From Brevundimonas sp. (GTDB lineage Bacteria > Pseudomonadota > Alphaproteobacteria > Caulobacterales > Caulobacteraceae): a stretch of 64,000 nucleotides of DNA. Position 1 is the stretch's first letter, and each line of letters starts with the position of its first letter. The stretch spans positions 32,210-96,209 of the forward strand of contig NZ_JACESA010000013.1 in assembly GCF_013912065.1 (NCBI RefSeq). Reading direction: 5' to 3'. Positions 55,569 through 62,739 of this stretch are shown in pieces. The notes beneath the pieces are model-generated. The model was not told the DNA's origin. It did no database searches and was given only the letters and a program-made list of their open reading frames with translations. A program made the position numbers and the translations under genes.

Positions 55569-56618
55569 ATGACCGATCAATCTCCGCCGACCGCTGCTCC
55601 GGCCTATGACGGCCCGCGCCGCATCCTGTCCGGCATCCAGGCCTCCGGCGCGCTGCATCTGGGCAATTATCTCGGCGCCCTGAAGCGGTTCGTCGAACTG
55701 CAGGACCAGGGGGCACCGGTCTTCGTCTTCGTCGCCGACATGCACGCCATCACCGTCTGGCAGGAGCCCGAGAAGCTGGCCGCCCAGACGCGCGAGATCG
55801 CCGCCGCCTATCTGGCCTCGGGCCTGGACCCGGCCAAGTCGATCATCTTCCCGCAATCGGCCGTGCGCGCCCATGCCGAACTGGCCTGGATCTTCAACTG
55901 CGTCGCCCGCCTGGGCTGGCTGGACCGGATGACCCAGTTCAAGGAGAAGTCGGGCAAGCACAAGGAACGGGCCTCGGTCGGCCTCTATACCTATCCCGTG
56001 CTCCAGGCCGCCGACATCCTGCTGTACAAGGCGACCGAGGTGCCGGTCGGCGAGGACCAGAAACAGCATCTTGAACTGACCCGCGATATCGCCGCCAAGT
56101 TCAACAACGACTTCGGCGTCCCCGGCTATTTCCCCGTGCCCGAGCCCATCATCCAGGGGCCGGCGACGCGCGTCATGAGCCTGCGCGACGGGGCGGCCAA
56201 GATGTCCAAGTCGGATCCGTCCGACAACAGCCGCATCAATCTGACCGACGACGCCGACACGATCGCGTCCAAGATCCGCAAGGCCAAGACCGATCCCGAG
56301 CCCCTGCCCGAAACCCTGGACGACCTGAACGACCGGCCCGAGGCCAAGAACCTGGTCGCCATCTACGCCGCCCTGGCCGGACTGACGCGCGAACAGGTGA
56401 TCGAACAGTTCGGCGGCCAGGGGTTCGGCGCCTTCAAGCCAGCCCTGGCCGATCTGGCGGTGGCGTCGCTGGCGCCCGTCACGGCCGAGATGCGCCGCCT
56501 GATGGACGATCCGGCCGAGATCGACCGGGTGCTGAAGGACGGGGCCGAACGCGCCGCCGCCGTCGCCGATCCGGTGGTGGACGAGGTGAAGAAGATCGTG
56601 GGGTTCTGGCGGGCGTAA
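55569..56618 (+). CDS. trpS: Tryptophanyl-tRNA synthetase
   Basis: A 349-residue class I synthetase that charges tRNA-Trp. The HIGH-type signature is [15 protein letters not shown], and the KMSKS motif is [33 protein letters not shown] supports the identity. The length is typical. It is followed by a 124-base gap with a short hairpin repeat. Confidence 0.97.
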   Translation: MTDQSPPTAAPAYDGPRRILSGIQASGALHLGNYLGALKRFVELQDQGAPVFVFVADMHAITVWQEPEKLAAQTREIAAAYLASGLDPAKSIIFPQSAVRAHAELAWIFNCVARLGWLDRMTQFKEKSGKHKERASVGLYTYPVLQAADILLYKATEVPVGEDQKQHLELTRDIAAKFNNDFGVPGYFPVPEPIIQGPATRVMSLRDGAAKMSKSDPSDNSRINLTDDADTIASKIRKAKTDPEPLPETLDDLNDRPEAKNLVAIYAALAGLTREQVIEQFGGQGFGAFKPALADLAVASLAPVTAEMRRLMDDPAEIDRVLKDGAERAAAVADPVVDEVKKIVGFWRA

Positions 56619-56630
56619 GCCCCCACCCGA

Positions 56631-56660
56631 CGTCACCCTCGGGCTCGACCGAAGGTGACG
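56631..56660. repeat. Hairpin repeat after trpS
   Basis: CGTCACCCTCGG and CCGAAGGTGACG form 12-bp arms with one mismatch around GCTCGA. There is no T-tract, so it is not a classical terminator. A half copy lies at 32177. It is probably a dispersed REP-type element. Confidence 0.55.
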
Positions 56661-56742
56661 AGGAAGATGAGATCGCGGTTTCCGGCTGCGGCGTCCTCGC
56701 GGCCGGTTCCTTCGCCTCCTCGCCGAGTCTAGAAGCCCGGCC

Positions 56743-57450
56743 ATGAACCATCCGCTCGACCGCGCCGTCTGGAACGCGCTGAACACACGGCTGTCGGCCT
56801 TCGCGACGACGACCTCCGACGCGCGCGCCGTGCGGATCGATCCCGAAGTGGGGGTCTTCCTGTCGGCCGCCGACGCCTCGCCCGAAAGCCGGGCGCGCCT
56901 GACCGAACTGGCGCGTCTTCATCCCGGCGCCGGCATGGTCGAGCGCGCCGACGGCCCGATGGCCGACGTCCTGCCCGAAGGCGTGGCCGTCGTCAGCCGC
57001 ATCGGCCTGATGCAGATGACCTCCACGGCCCTGAAGCCGGCCCTGACTCCGGCCGGCCCGTCGGATGTCGCCATCGAAGCCCTGACCGAGGCCGACGCCC
57101 CCGCCATGCTGGCCCTGGCGTTGCTGACCCGGCCCGGCCCCTTTCGGTCGAAGACGCGCGAACTCGGCCCCTTCGTCGGGATCAAGCAGGACGGCGAACT
57201 GATCGCCATGGCGGGGCGGCGGCTGCGGGTGGACGGTTTCATCGAACTGAGCGGCGTCTGCACCCATCCCGACCATCGCGGGCGGGGCTATGCGGCGGCC
57301 CTGTCGCGGGCGGTGGTCGGCGAGATCCACGCCTCGGGCGAGGCCGCCTTCCTGCACGCCTTCGCCGATCACGAGGCGACCATCGCCTTTTACCGCGCGT
57401 TGGGCTTCGAGGTTCGGGCGCCCATGGTCTATACGATCCTGGCCGACTGA
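56743..57450 (+). CDS. GNAT family N-acetyltransferase (FR47-like)
   Basis: A 235-residue acetyltransferase. The C-terminal half holds the GNAT core with FIELSGVCTHPDHRGRGYAAALSRAVVGEI (RGRGYA loop), AFLHAFADHEATIAFYRALGFEVRA. The N-terminal half is less conserved. The FR47-like type acts on unknown amines or acyl groups. The stop is 14 bases before the OsmC gene. Confidence 0.87.
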   Translation: MNHPLDRAVWNALNTRLSAFATTTSDARAVRIDPEVGVFLSAADASPESRARLTELARLHPGAGMVERADGPMADVLPEGVAVVSRIGLMQMTSTALKPALTPAGPSDVAIEALTEADAPAMLALALLTRPGPFRSKTRELGPFVGIKQDGELIAMAGRRLRVDGFIELSGVCTHPDHRGRGYAAALSRAVVGEIHASGEAAFLHAFADHEATIAFYRALGFEVRAPMVYTILAD

Positions 57451-57464
57451 CAGGGAGACGGGCA

Positions 57465-57929
57465 ATGAGCGCGCACGGGGCGACCATCGAATGGATGCGG
57501 GGCGACCAGCCCTTCACCGACAAGCGCTACAGCCGCGCCCACAACTGGACCTTCGACGGCGGGGCCGTGGTGCCCGGATCGTCGTCGCCCGCCGGGGTGC
57601 CGGTGCCCCTGTCGGACGCCTCGGCGGTCGATCCCGAGGAGGCGATGGTCGCCTCCCTGTCCAGCTGCCACATGCTGTGGTTCCTGGCCTTCGCCGCCAA
57701 CGCCGGCCTGGTGGTCGATTCCTACCGTGACGCGGCCTCCGGCGAACTGGACAAGGATGAGGCGGGCCATCGCTACCTGGCCCGCGTCACGCTGCGCCCC
57801 GTGACCATCTTCTCCGGCCGCCAGCCGGACCAGGCGGAGCTGGACGCCCTGCATCACTCCGCCCACGAACACTGCGAAATGGCCCATTCGGTGCGCGCGA
57901 CCATCTCCATCGAGGCGACGGTCGGCTAG
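57465..57929 (+). CDS. OsmC family peroxiredoxin-like protein
   Basis: A 154-residue OsmC/Ohr-type protein that reduces organic hydroperoxides via a two-cysteine mechanism. The Cys residues are in LSSCHMLWFLAFAAN and HEHCEMAHSVRA. AVDPEEAMVASL is typical of this family. The context, beside a regulator/oxidoreductase pair on the other strand, fits an oxidant-defence region. Confidence 0.9.
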   Translation: MSAHGATIEWMRGDQPFTDKRYSRAHNWTFDGGAVVPGSSSPAGVPVPLSDASAVDPEEAMVASLSSCHMLWFLAFAANAGLVVDSYRDAASGELDKDEAGHRYLARVTLRPVTIFSGRQPDQAELDALHHSAHEHCEMAHSVRATISIEATVG

Positions 57930-57949
57930 GTCCGATCAGGCGCCCCCGA

Positions 57950-58861
57950 TCAGGCGGGGGCCGTCTCCTCCTCGATCAGGGAGCGGAACAGGGCGTGGGC
58001 GGCGATCATGCCGTCCGAGGTCGCCAGGGTGATGTTGGACGCCGCCCGGGCCAGGTCTCCGGCGGCGAAGACACCCGGCTGGCTGGTCGCCTGCATCCCG
58101 TCCACCTTGATCACCCGGCCCATCGGCGTGTCGGTCATCTCGCAGCCCAGCCGCTCGGCGAAGGGACTGGCGACCCGGACGTTGGCGCCGACGAAGATGG
58201 CCTTCAGTTCGATGAACCGCCCGTCCGTCAGCCGCGCCCCGGTCAGGGTCGGCGCCTCGCCCTCCAGCCGCTCGATGGGCGTGGCCTCGATGGTCACGCC
58301 GCGACGGTAAAGCAGATGGGCGTCCTCGGGCGACAGGCCGACGTCGAGGCCCATGAACAGGGTGACCTGGCCCCATTCGGCGACGGTCGCCGCATACTGG
58401 ACCGCATGGTCGCCGCGTCCCAGCACGCCGATGGGGCCGCCGCCGATCTCATAGCCGTGGCACCAGGGACAATGCAGCGCCGTGCGGCCCCAGCGCTCCT
58501 TCACGCCGGGAATGTCAGCCAGCACGTCCTCGACCCCGTGCGACAGCAGCAGCCGACGGCCCTGGGTCCGCGTGCCGTCGGCGAAGGCGATGGAGAAACC
58601 GCCGTCGATCCGTTCGACCTGCACGGCCTCGGCCATGCGGAAGGCGGCGGTGGGATAGGCGGCGATCTGGGCGCGGGCGGCGGCGGCGATCTCGGCCCCC
58701 GGTCGGCCGTCATTGGCCAGGACGCCGTGGGCGCGGGCGGCGAAACGGTTGCGGGGCCGGCCGTCGTCGATGATCAGCACACGGCGACGGGCGCGCACCA
58801 GCTGCTGGGCGGCGGACAGGCCGGCGTAGGATCCGCCGAGGATCAGGGCGTCGTGCGGCAT
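57950..58861 (-). CDS. FAD/NAD(P)-dependent oxidoreductase, thioredoxin-reductase-like (CPWCHGYE type)
   Basis: A 303-residue flavoprotein. The FAD site is LILGGSYAGLSAAQQL at the N-terminus. The dithiol motif is CPWCHGYEIGG. It differs from the CATCDG of thioredoxin reductase and resembles the CxxCHGYE of GliT/HlmI-type dithiol oxidases. GVFAAGDLARAASNITLATSDG is the C-terminal FAD-binding motif. The Rrf2 gene ends 4 bases before its ATG, so the pair is an operon. The substrate may be a small dithiol, but this is inference. Confidence 0.88.
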   Translation of the reverse strand: MPHDALILGGSYAGLSAAQQLVRARRRVLIIDDGRPRNRFAARAHGVLANDGRPGAEIAAAARAQIAAYPTAAFRMAEAVQVERIDGGFSIAFADGTRTQGRRLLLSHGVEDVLADIPGVKERWGRTALHCPWCHGYEIGGGPIGVLGRGDHAVQYAATVAEWGQVTLFMGLDVGLSPEDAHLLYRRGVTIEATPIERLEGEAPTLTGARLTDGRFIELKAIFVGANVRVASPFAERLGCEMTDTPMGRVIKVDGMQATSQPGVFAAGDLARAASNITLATSDGMIAAHALFRSLIEEETAPA

Positions 58862-58865
58862 GGGT

Positions 58866-59354
58866 TCACTCGGGACGATGGGCGTTGAGACGGGCATTCA
58901 GCAGATCCCTTTTCGGATGGTTGGCCATCCGGCGCGCGAAGTCCGCCGCCAGATCGGCCAGGGTGATGTCGTTCAGGCGGGCCAGCAGCAGGGCGTGGGC
59001 GGCCGCATAGGTTTCGGCCAGGGCGTCGTTGACCGCCGCCTCGACCAGACAGCCGTCGGCCTCGACCGGCGGGGTTTCAGGAAACAGGCCGGGGCCACCC
59101 AGGGCGGCGTTCACCTGGCCCAGGCTGACCTGGTCCAGCGGCCGGGCCAGCCGCCAGCCGCCGCCGTGGCCTTTTTCAGAGGCGACCAACCCCTGTTCGC
59201 GCAGGCCGGCCATGGTCCGACGCACCACCACCGGGTTGGTCGACAGGCAGATCGCCAGCTGGTCCGAGGTCATCGGCGCGCCGGTCCGCGCCTCGTGATC
59301 GGCCATGTGCAGCAAGGCGTGGAGGATGTTGGAGAGGCGGGAATCCCTTTTCAT
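58866..59354 (-). CDS. Rrf2 family transcriptional regulator
   Basis: A 162-residue regulator. The winged HTH reads MTSDQLAICLSTNPVVVRRTMAGLREQGLV, then GGGWRLARPLDQVSLGQV. It has only one Cys (DGCLVE), so it is not an Fe-S IscR-type sensor; it resembles YwnA-like Rrf2 members. The inverted repeat GTAAC-N7-GTTAC starts at the base adjoining its ATG, suggesting autoregulation. It is upstream of the CPWCHGYE flavoprotein in one operon. Confidence 0.92.
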   Translation of the reverse strand: MKRDSRLSNILHALLHMADHEARTGAPMTSDQLAICLSTNPVVVRRTMAGLREQGLVASEKGHGGGWRLARPLDQVSLGQVNAALGGPGLFPETPPVEADGCLVEAAVNDALAETYAAAHALLLARLNDITLADLAADFARRMANHPKRDLLNARLNAHRPE

Positions 59355-59371
59355 GTAACTTCAATTGTTAC
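59355..59371. promoter_or_regulatory. Candidate Rrf2 operator
   Basis: GTAAC (59355-59359) and GTTAC (59367-59371) are perfect 5-bp arms around 7 bases. The site touches the start codon of the Rrf2 gene (59354), so binding would block translation or transcription initiation of the Rrf2/flavoprotein operon. Confidence 0.55.
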
Positions 59372-59413
59372 GTGATGGGTCGAGCGTCAAGGCGGGCGGC
59401 CGAGATTCTTTTT

Positions 59414-60163
59414 TCAGACGTGGGGCGCGGCGTCGGTCAGGAAGGCGCGAAAACGGCGCAGGGCCTCTTCGGTCAGGTCCGGGTCGTGGCGCATCGGGCC
59501 GTTGTTGGTCGGTTCGTCGAAGGCGTGGGTGCCGACGGCGACCCAGCTCTCGACCTCGGCGCCGCAGTTGCGGATCATGGCGTTGACCAGTTCGGCGTTG
59601 CGGACCGTGGTCAGGTGGTCGCGCTTGCAGGTGACGGCCAGCACCTTGGGGCAATGCCGCCAGGGCTTCATCCGGTTGAAGGCGAACGGGCCGATATAGG
59701 GATAGGCCAGCCAGACGGCCTTGACCCCCTCCAGGTCCGCCGAGGCCGGATCGGCCACGCCCAGGGCGTTCGGCTGGGGATCGGCGCTCATCATCTCCAT
59801 GATCGACCAGCCGCCGTGGCTCCAGCCCGCCAAGGACAGCCGGGTTTCGTCCACGTCCGGCCGCGCGGAAATCCCCTGGATCGCCGCCAGGACGTCGCCG
59901 GCCCGTTCATACCCGCGGAAGGCCAGGCCGGTGCAGACCGCCGTCAGGGTGAAGGCCCGGCCCCAGCCGCGCGGCCCGTAGGAATCGACGATGAAGGCCC
60001 GCCAGCCGGCGGCCTTCGCCGCCTCGGCGTAGCGGGGCAGGTGGTCGCGCAGGCCGCCGCAGCCGTGGAACAGCAGCACCGCCGGCCGGGGCCGGTCGTC
60101 GTCGGGGCCGACGACGGTCAGGTGGGGTTCAAGGCGGGCCCAGCGGCGGTTCAGGTCGTCCAT
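59414..60163 (-). CDS. Dienelactone-hydrolase-like alpha/beta hydrolase
   Basis: A 249-residue alpha/beta hydrolase. The oxyanion turn is in AVLLFHGCGGLRDHLPRYAEA. The nucleophile elbow is LAGWSHGGWSIM with Ser in GWSHGG. The acid is likely in CKRDHLTTV, and the His in VGTHAFDEPT. No signal peptide is visible. The substrate is unknown. ATG 60163 (MDDLNRRWARLE) is chosen; an upstream ATG at 60220 would extend it by 19 basic residues and reach the PadR operator region. Confidence 0.82.
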   Translation of the reverse strand: MDDLNRRWARLEPHLTVVGPDDDRPRPAVLLFHGCGGLRDHLPRYAEAAKAAGWRAFIVDSYGPRGWGRAFTLTAVCTGLAFRGYERAGDVLAAIQGISARPDVDETRLSLAGWSHGGWSIMEMMSADPQPNALGVADPASADLEGVKAVWLAYPYIGPFAFNRMKPWRHCPKVLAVTCKRDHLTTVRNAELVNAMIRNCGAEVESWVAVGTHAFDEPTNNGPMRHDPDLTEEALRRFRAFLTDAAPHV

Positions 60164-60222
60164 CCTCGATTTACGCCGCAGCTTGCCGAAGAAGGCCAGC
60201 CCCCTTGCGCATTTCGTCATTC

Positions 60223-60256
60223 AGATATATCTAACCGCTCGTGAATAGATATATCG
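60223..60256. promoter_or_regulatory. Candidate PadR (NfeR-like) operator
   Basis: AGATATATCT (60223-60232, a perfect palindrome) and AGATATATCG (60247-60256) are spaced 24 bases apart, centre to centre, immediately upstream of the padR gene. The ribosome site AAGGA follows at 60258. Paired TATA-centred palindromes are consistent with PadR-family operators that control their own gene. Confidence 0.55.
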
Positions 60257-60269
60257 AAAGGAATCGATC

Positions 60270-60911
60270 ATGAGGTCCAACGGGATCTTTCAAGGCCGCC
60301 GCGACGGATGCGGCGAAAAACACGGTGGCCACGGCGGCTTCGGACATTTCGGCCCCTTCGGTCGAGGCATGCGTGGCGGGCGCGGCGCGGACTTCGGTCC
60401 GGGCTGGGACGGCGGCGAGGGCCGAGGACGCGGCCACGGCCATGGGCGACGCGGCGGGGGGCGGCTGTTCGACCACGGCACCCTGCGGTGGGTGCTGCTG
60501 TCGCTGATCGCCGAAAAGCCCAGCCACGGCTATGAACTGATCAAGGCGGTCGAGACCCGGCTGGGCGGCGCCTATTCGCCCAGCCCCGGCGTCATCTATC
60601 CCAGCCTGACCCTGCTGGAAGAAATGGGCGCGCTGGAATCCCAAGCCGAGGGCGGCAAGAAACTGTATGCGATTACCGAGGCCGGACGGGCGATGCTGGC
60701 CGAGAACGCCGAGGTCCTGCGCGCCGCCGAGGCGACGATGGACAAGTTCGCGGCCCGGTCGATGCGCCCGGCGGCCATCCATGACGCCATCGTTCGTCTG
60801 CGGGCCAGCATCCACGGCCGGCTGACCGGCGAGACCGCCCTGACCGAAGCCCAGGTCCAGGCCATCGCCGCCGCCCTGGCCGAGGCCGCAGACAAGGTCG
60901 AACAGGCGTGA
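60270..60911 (+). CDS. PadR family regulator, YqjI/NfeR-like with Gly/His-rich N-terminus
   Basis: A 213-residue PadR regulator. The first 70 residues are rich in Gly, His and Arg (EKHGGHGGFGHFGPFGRG; RGHGHGRRGGG), as in YqjI/NfeR, where the extension binds nickel. The PadR winged HTH follows: DHGTLRWVLLSLIAEKPSHG, YELIKAVE, SPSPGVIYPSLTLLEEMGAL, GKKLYAITEAG. The C-terminal helices are for dimerisation. It overlaps the ferric reductase gene by 4 bases, as in the E. coli yqjI-yqjH neighbourhood but on one strand. Confidence 0.88.
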   Translation: MRSNGIFQGRRDGCGEKHGGHGGFGHFGPFGRGMRGGRGADFGPGWDGGEGRGRGHGHGRRGGGRLFDHGTLRWVLLSLIAEKPSHGYELIKAVETRLGGAYSPSPGVIYPSLTLLEEMGALESQAEGGKKLYAITEAGRAMLAENAEVLRAAEATMDKFAARSMRPAAIHDAIVRLRASIHGRLTGETALTEAQVQAIAAALAEAADKVEQA

Positions 60912-61714
60912 CGGACGCCCTGCGAATTCCGCGTCGGGTGCGGCACGACCTGAAGTTTCGCGCCCTGACCGTCGCCTCGGTCCAGGACCTGACGCCGGCC
61001 TATCGCCGTATCGTGCTGGAGGGGCCGGATCTGGACGGCTTCGTCTCCCTGGGTTTCGACGACCATGTGAAGATTTTCCCGGTCGCCGAGGGCCGTCCGG
61101 TCCTGCCGAGCCTCGGCCCCGACGGTCCGGTCTTTCCCGAGCCGCGTCCCACGGCGCGTGACTACACCCCCCGCGCCTATGACGCCGCCGCGGGGCGGCT
61201 GACGCTGGACTTCGTCACCGGCCACGGCGGTCCGGCGACCGATTGGGCCATGGCGGCGCAGCCGGGCTCCATCCTGGGCGTCGGCGGGCCGCGCGGGTCC
61301 TTCATCGTCCCTACAGCCTTCGCCGACCATGTGCTGATCGGCGACGAGACGGCCCTGCCGGCCATCGCCCGTCGTCTGGAGGAGCTGCCCGCCGGCGTCC
61401 GCGCCCATGTGGTGGTCGAGGTCGCGGACGCAGACTCGATCTGGACCTTTGACAGCGCCGCCGAGGTCTCCGTGACCTGGGCTGTCCGCGACGGCGCCCC
61501 GCGCGGTCGGGCCGAGACCCTGCTGACCTCGGTCGATACGGCCCTGAGCGGGGTGGATCCCAAGGACGCCTATGTCTGGATCGCCGCCGAATCCGCCGTG
61601 GCCAAGGCCCTGCGGACGCGGGTGCTGGCGCTGGGCTTCTCGGCCAAGTCCATGAAGGCCGCCGGCTATTGGCGCCTGGGCGACGCGGGCGCCCACGAGG
61701 TCATCGAGGGCTGA
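60908..61714 (+). CDS. Siderophore-interacting protein, ferric-siderophore reductase (YqjH/NfeF-like)
   Basis: A 268-residue FAD-dependent reductase that releases iron from ferric siderophores. The FAD motif RDYTPRAYD and the NAD(P)-site ADHVLIGDETALPAI, with the C-terminal KAAGYWRLG, are characteristic of the SIP family. It has a GTG start overlapping the stop of the PadR gene (GTGA). The two form an autoregulated metal-responsive unit by comparison with E. coli. Confidence 0.92.
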   Translation: MTDALRIPRRVRHDLKFRALTVASVQDLTPAYRRIVLEGPDLDGFVSLGFDDHVKIFPVAEGRPVLPSLGPDGPVFPEPRPTARDYTPRAYDAAAGRLTLDFVTGHGGPATDWAMAAQPGSILGVGGPRGSFIVPTAFADHVLIGDETALPAIARRLEELPAGVRAHVVVEVADADSIWTFDSAAEVSVTWAVRDGAPRGRAETLLTSVDTALSGVDPKDAYVWIAAESAVAKALRTRVLALGFSAKSMKAAGYWRLGDAGAHEVIEG

Positions 61715-61725
61715 TATCCCCTTTC

Positions 61726-61888
61726 GTCATTCCGAGCGAAGGGCCGCTTGGCCCGCAGACCCGGAACCCAGCGGCGCGCGTGAGCGCGAACCTGTCGCGG
61801 ACTGGGTGTCCAACAAGGGTGTGGCGGATGGATTTCGCCTTCGGCGCAGCTAGGTTCCGGGTCTCCGCTACGCTTCGCCCGGAATGAC
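61726..61888. repeat. Nested inverted repeat (REP/MITE-like) between the SIP and alkB genes
   Basis: Outer arms GTCATTCCGAGCGAAG (61726-61741) and CTTCGCCCGGAATGAC (61873-61888) match with one mismatch. Inner arms GACCCGGAACC (61758-61768) and GGTTCCGGGTC (61853-61863) match perfectly. The intervening DNA contains no gene. No transposase was found. It is likely a dispersed non-coding repeat. Confidence 0.7.
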
Positions 61889-61901
61889 AAAAGAAGAAGG
61901 G

Positions 61902-62519
61902 CTAACCCGCCACGCGCAGCGTCAGGTTCAGGCGTCCGCCGCCGGGGATCAGGCGGGAGGAGCCCTCCAGCACCCGGTCGATCCCGTGCCGGGCCAGGCG
62001 CGCCGGGCCGGTCAGGGCGCAGAGGTCGCCGCTCTCCAGTTTCAGGGTCGTGGTGCGCCCGCCCTGGGCCGGGCCGATGCGGAACATCGCCGTATCGCCT
62101 AGCGAGACTGACAGGACCGGGGCGCCCAGGTCGGCCTCGTCCCGATCCTGATGCAAGCCCATCTTGGCCCCCTCGCGATACAGATTGACCAGACAGGCGT
62201 CCGGCGGCCGGGGTCCGCCCACGGCGTCGTTCCACAGGTCCAGCAGCACGGCCGGGATCGCGGGCCAGGCACGCCCAGTTTGTGGATGGGTCGGCTGATA
62301 GCGATAGCCGCCCCGGTCCGACACCCAGCCCAGAGGGCCGAAATTGCTCATCTGGACCGAGAACGGCCGCCCGCCCGGCGTCTGGGGCCGATAGAGCGGG
62401 GCCTCCTCCAGCCGGGCGAACACCTCGGCGACCAGGTCCGCCTGGGCGGCGGCGTCCAGGGCGGCGGGCCACAGCCGGAACCCCTCGACGGCGGTCTTGA
62501 CCTCTGAAATCGCGGACAT
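61902..62519 (-). CDS. alkB: AlkB-family Fe(II)/2-oxoglutarate dioxygenase
   Basis: A 205-residue DNA repair dioxygenase that demethylates 1-methyladenine and 3-methylcytosine. The iron ligands are in LHQDRDE (HxD) and ARHGIDRV (distal His), with the 2-oxoglutarate Arg in RLNLTLR. The substrate loop GGYRYQPTHPQTG is also typical of AlkB. It is divergent from dnaK. Confidence 0.92.
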   Translation of the reverse strand: MSAISEVKTAVEGFRLWPAALDAAAQADLVAEVFARLEEAPLYRPQTPGGRPFSVQMSNFGPLGWVSDRGGYRYQPTHPQTGRAWPAIPAVLLDLWNDAVGGPRPPDACLVNLYREGAKMGLHQDRDEADLGAPVLSVSLGDTAMFRIGPAQGGRTTTLKLESGDLCALTGPARLARHGIDRVLEGSSRLIPGGGRLNLTLRVAG

Positions 62520-62573
62520 CGGCCTATCCTGCGTGAAATCCGGCCCTGGCGCACCGCTGAATCGCAGAACGCC

Positions 62574-62601
62574 CTTGCAGGCCTAGGGGTGTTTCCCATA
62601 T
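62574..62601 (+). promoter_or_regulatory. Sigma-32-like heat-shock promoter of dnaK
   Basis: CTTGCAG (62574-62580), a 14-base spacer and CCCATAT (62595-62601) match the alphaproteobacterial heat-shock sigma pattern CTTG...CCCATnT. It lies 138 bases before the dnaK ATG, so the mRNA would have a leader of about 130 bases. Confidence 0.6.
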
Positions 62602-62739
62602 CGGGGCCAGCTTCGGAGAAACCCTGAGAAACTTGGGGCTATCCGGCCTATACAACGCCAACCCACTGGGGGCGGTCACGCGCGGCGCTTCGTCGAAGGC
62701 CGCCGCATCGCCCGCCAATACGGAGAAGACAGTACGCCC

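Noticed and set aside
61669-61887. Plus-strand open frame across the SIP-alkB gap
   Set aside because: It overlaps the end of the SIP gene and consists of the inverted-repeat DNA.
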